Below, piece after piece: positions 63,353 to 64,000 of a stretch of 64,000 nt of DNA. The first letter of the stretch is position 1; each line of letters opens with the position of its first letter. A program made the translations under genes and the position numbers. The notes beneath the pieces were generated by a model. It saw only the letters and a list, made by a program, of their open reading frames with translations, was not told where the DNA came from and did no database searches. The stretch spans positions 124,001 through 188,000 of the forward strand of contig JAVLUZ010000345.1 of NCBI GenBank assembly GCA_036768485.1, written 5' to 3'. The DNA is from Mermis nigrescens. Its lineage: Eukaryota; Nematoda; Enoplea; Mermithida; Mermithidae.

Positions 63353-64000
63353 AACGGTAACAACTAAATATTGGTTCGAGTTCGGTTTAGATAACATGGT
63401 ATAATAGATTTATTTAAAGCTGCTCCAAACTTGCACATGCTTGATCGAGAACGAGCTAGAATTTCATTGTCTTTTTTATTGCATGTTCAGATTTACATAC
63501 ATGAACTACTTCTACAAAAAAATTTACACTTTCATGCATGACGAACTTAATTGCACATCAATCGCAATTTAACAACTTCAGAATATTTTACGTCTAGACA
63601 TCCTCGATGTTTAAAATTGTGCAGATCAGTGCTGCAAAATATTTCCGTTCGTACGATAAATTATTCACATGCGTGTTGTCGTACATTCATCCATGAAAAA
63701 TTACCCATTCAAATTAATTAATATGTTCATCTAATGCTCATTGACGTTTGCGTTTCAGATTTAAATATGATTCTTTTACATTGCTTAACTAGCTTTAATT
63801 CTTCATCTGCCTTACCATATATGGGCCGCGACCAAGTTCTGCAAGTCAAAAATCTTTAAAGGCTAAAAAGTGTAGAAAAATTCATTTTGATAGGGGCTAA
63901 AATTGAATCAAAAAGTTTTGCGCGAAAAATTCAACAATAATTCATGATGGGGCAGAAGGCAAAAACAAAATTTTTCCACTTTTTCAAAGGGCTCCCTTCA
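63353..64000. other. Right edge, no exon recognised
   Basis: AT-rich. CGTTTGCGTTTCAG at 63758 is a good acceptor, but the sequence after it gives only about ten residues before a stop (FKYDSFTLLN). I do not assign it to the PDIA5-like gene. The last 170 bases look like the start of another G-rich repeat. Confidence 0.4.

Noticed and set aside
63758..63792. Possible terminal exon of the PDIA5-like gene (FKYDSFTLLN then stop)
   Set aside because: The acceptor is good, but the peptide is too short to complete the domain, and no preceding exon with the cis-Pro loop was found.

Overview
This is an AT-rich nuclear window from an invertebrate animal. The host genes have many short exons joined by GT-AG introns of about 60 bp to 7 kb, and almost everything else is interspersed repeat. 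No tRNA, rRNA, CRISPR or prokaryotic feature was seen. The species cannot be fixed from the sequence alone.

Two host genes lie head to tail on the + strand. (1) 12.57-30.93 kb: an ACBD4/5-family gene, giving a tail-anchored acyl-CoA-binding protein of the kind that tethers peroxisomes to the ER. I place an ACBP domain in exons 1-3, a possible FFAT (VAP-binding) motif at the end of exon 4, a long low-complexity exon 5, a coiled-coil exon 6 and a membrane-anchor exon. Exon 6 and its junction to the last exon contain an unresolved frame conflict. (2) 41.97 kb to beyond 62.19 kb: a PDIA5-like protein disulfide isomerase. It has a signal peptide, a non-catalytic b-type domain and four thioredoxin-like a-type domains (CGYC, CGHC, CGHC, CRFC) in 14 phase-consistent exons. 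Its 3' end is not in the window.

The rest is a nested mosaic. Fragments of non-LTR retrotransposons with an apurinic-like endonuclease and reverse transcriptase (CR1/L2/Jockey type) lie at 1-0.6, 1.6-2.7, 4.05-5.86, 7.1-7.3, 7.8-8.8 and 38.9-39.5 kb. All are 5'-truncated, frameshifted or cut by the window edge. DNA-transposon-like repeats recur throughout, and I use working letters for them. A: about 440 bp, inverted ends CAGTGTTTTTTGTA. B: ends CAGGCACGTAGCTG, 8-bp target duplications. C: ends like CATACATGATCTTGGGGG and CAGACATGCACAGCATGGGA. D: ends like CACACCTGGGCATGGGG and GGCATACGTGGGCAGCAC. E: about 200 bp, both ends starting CATGTAAC. G: Tc/mariner-like, ends CAGGGTGTCACGAAATGA, TA target. 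H: about 160 bp, ends CACTGTTTT. I, J, K: further shared blocks. No transposase reading frame was recognised, so all appear non-autonomous. Several insertions can be ordered in time because one repeat interrupts another and target-site duplications are intact.

The most unusual signal is a short palindrome, CGGCGCTTCGCGCCG or close variants. It sits inside several otherwise unrelated repeat families (A, C, I, K and others). Its reverse strand contains GCGAAGC, a sequence known as an exceptionally stable DNA mini-hairpin.
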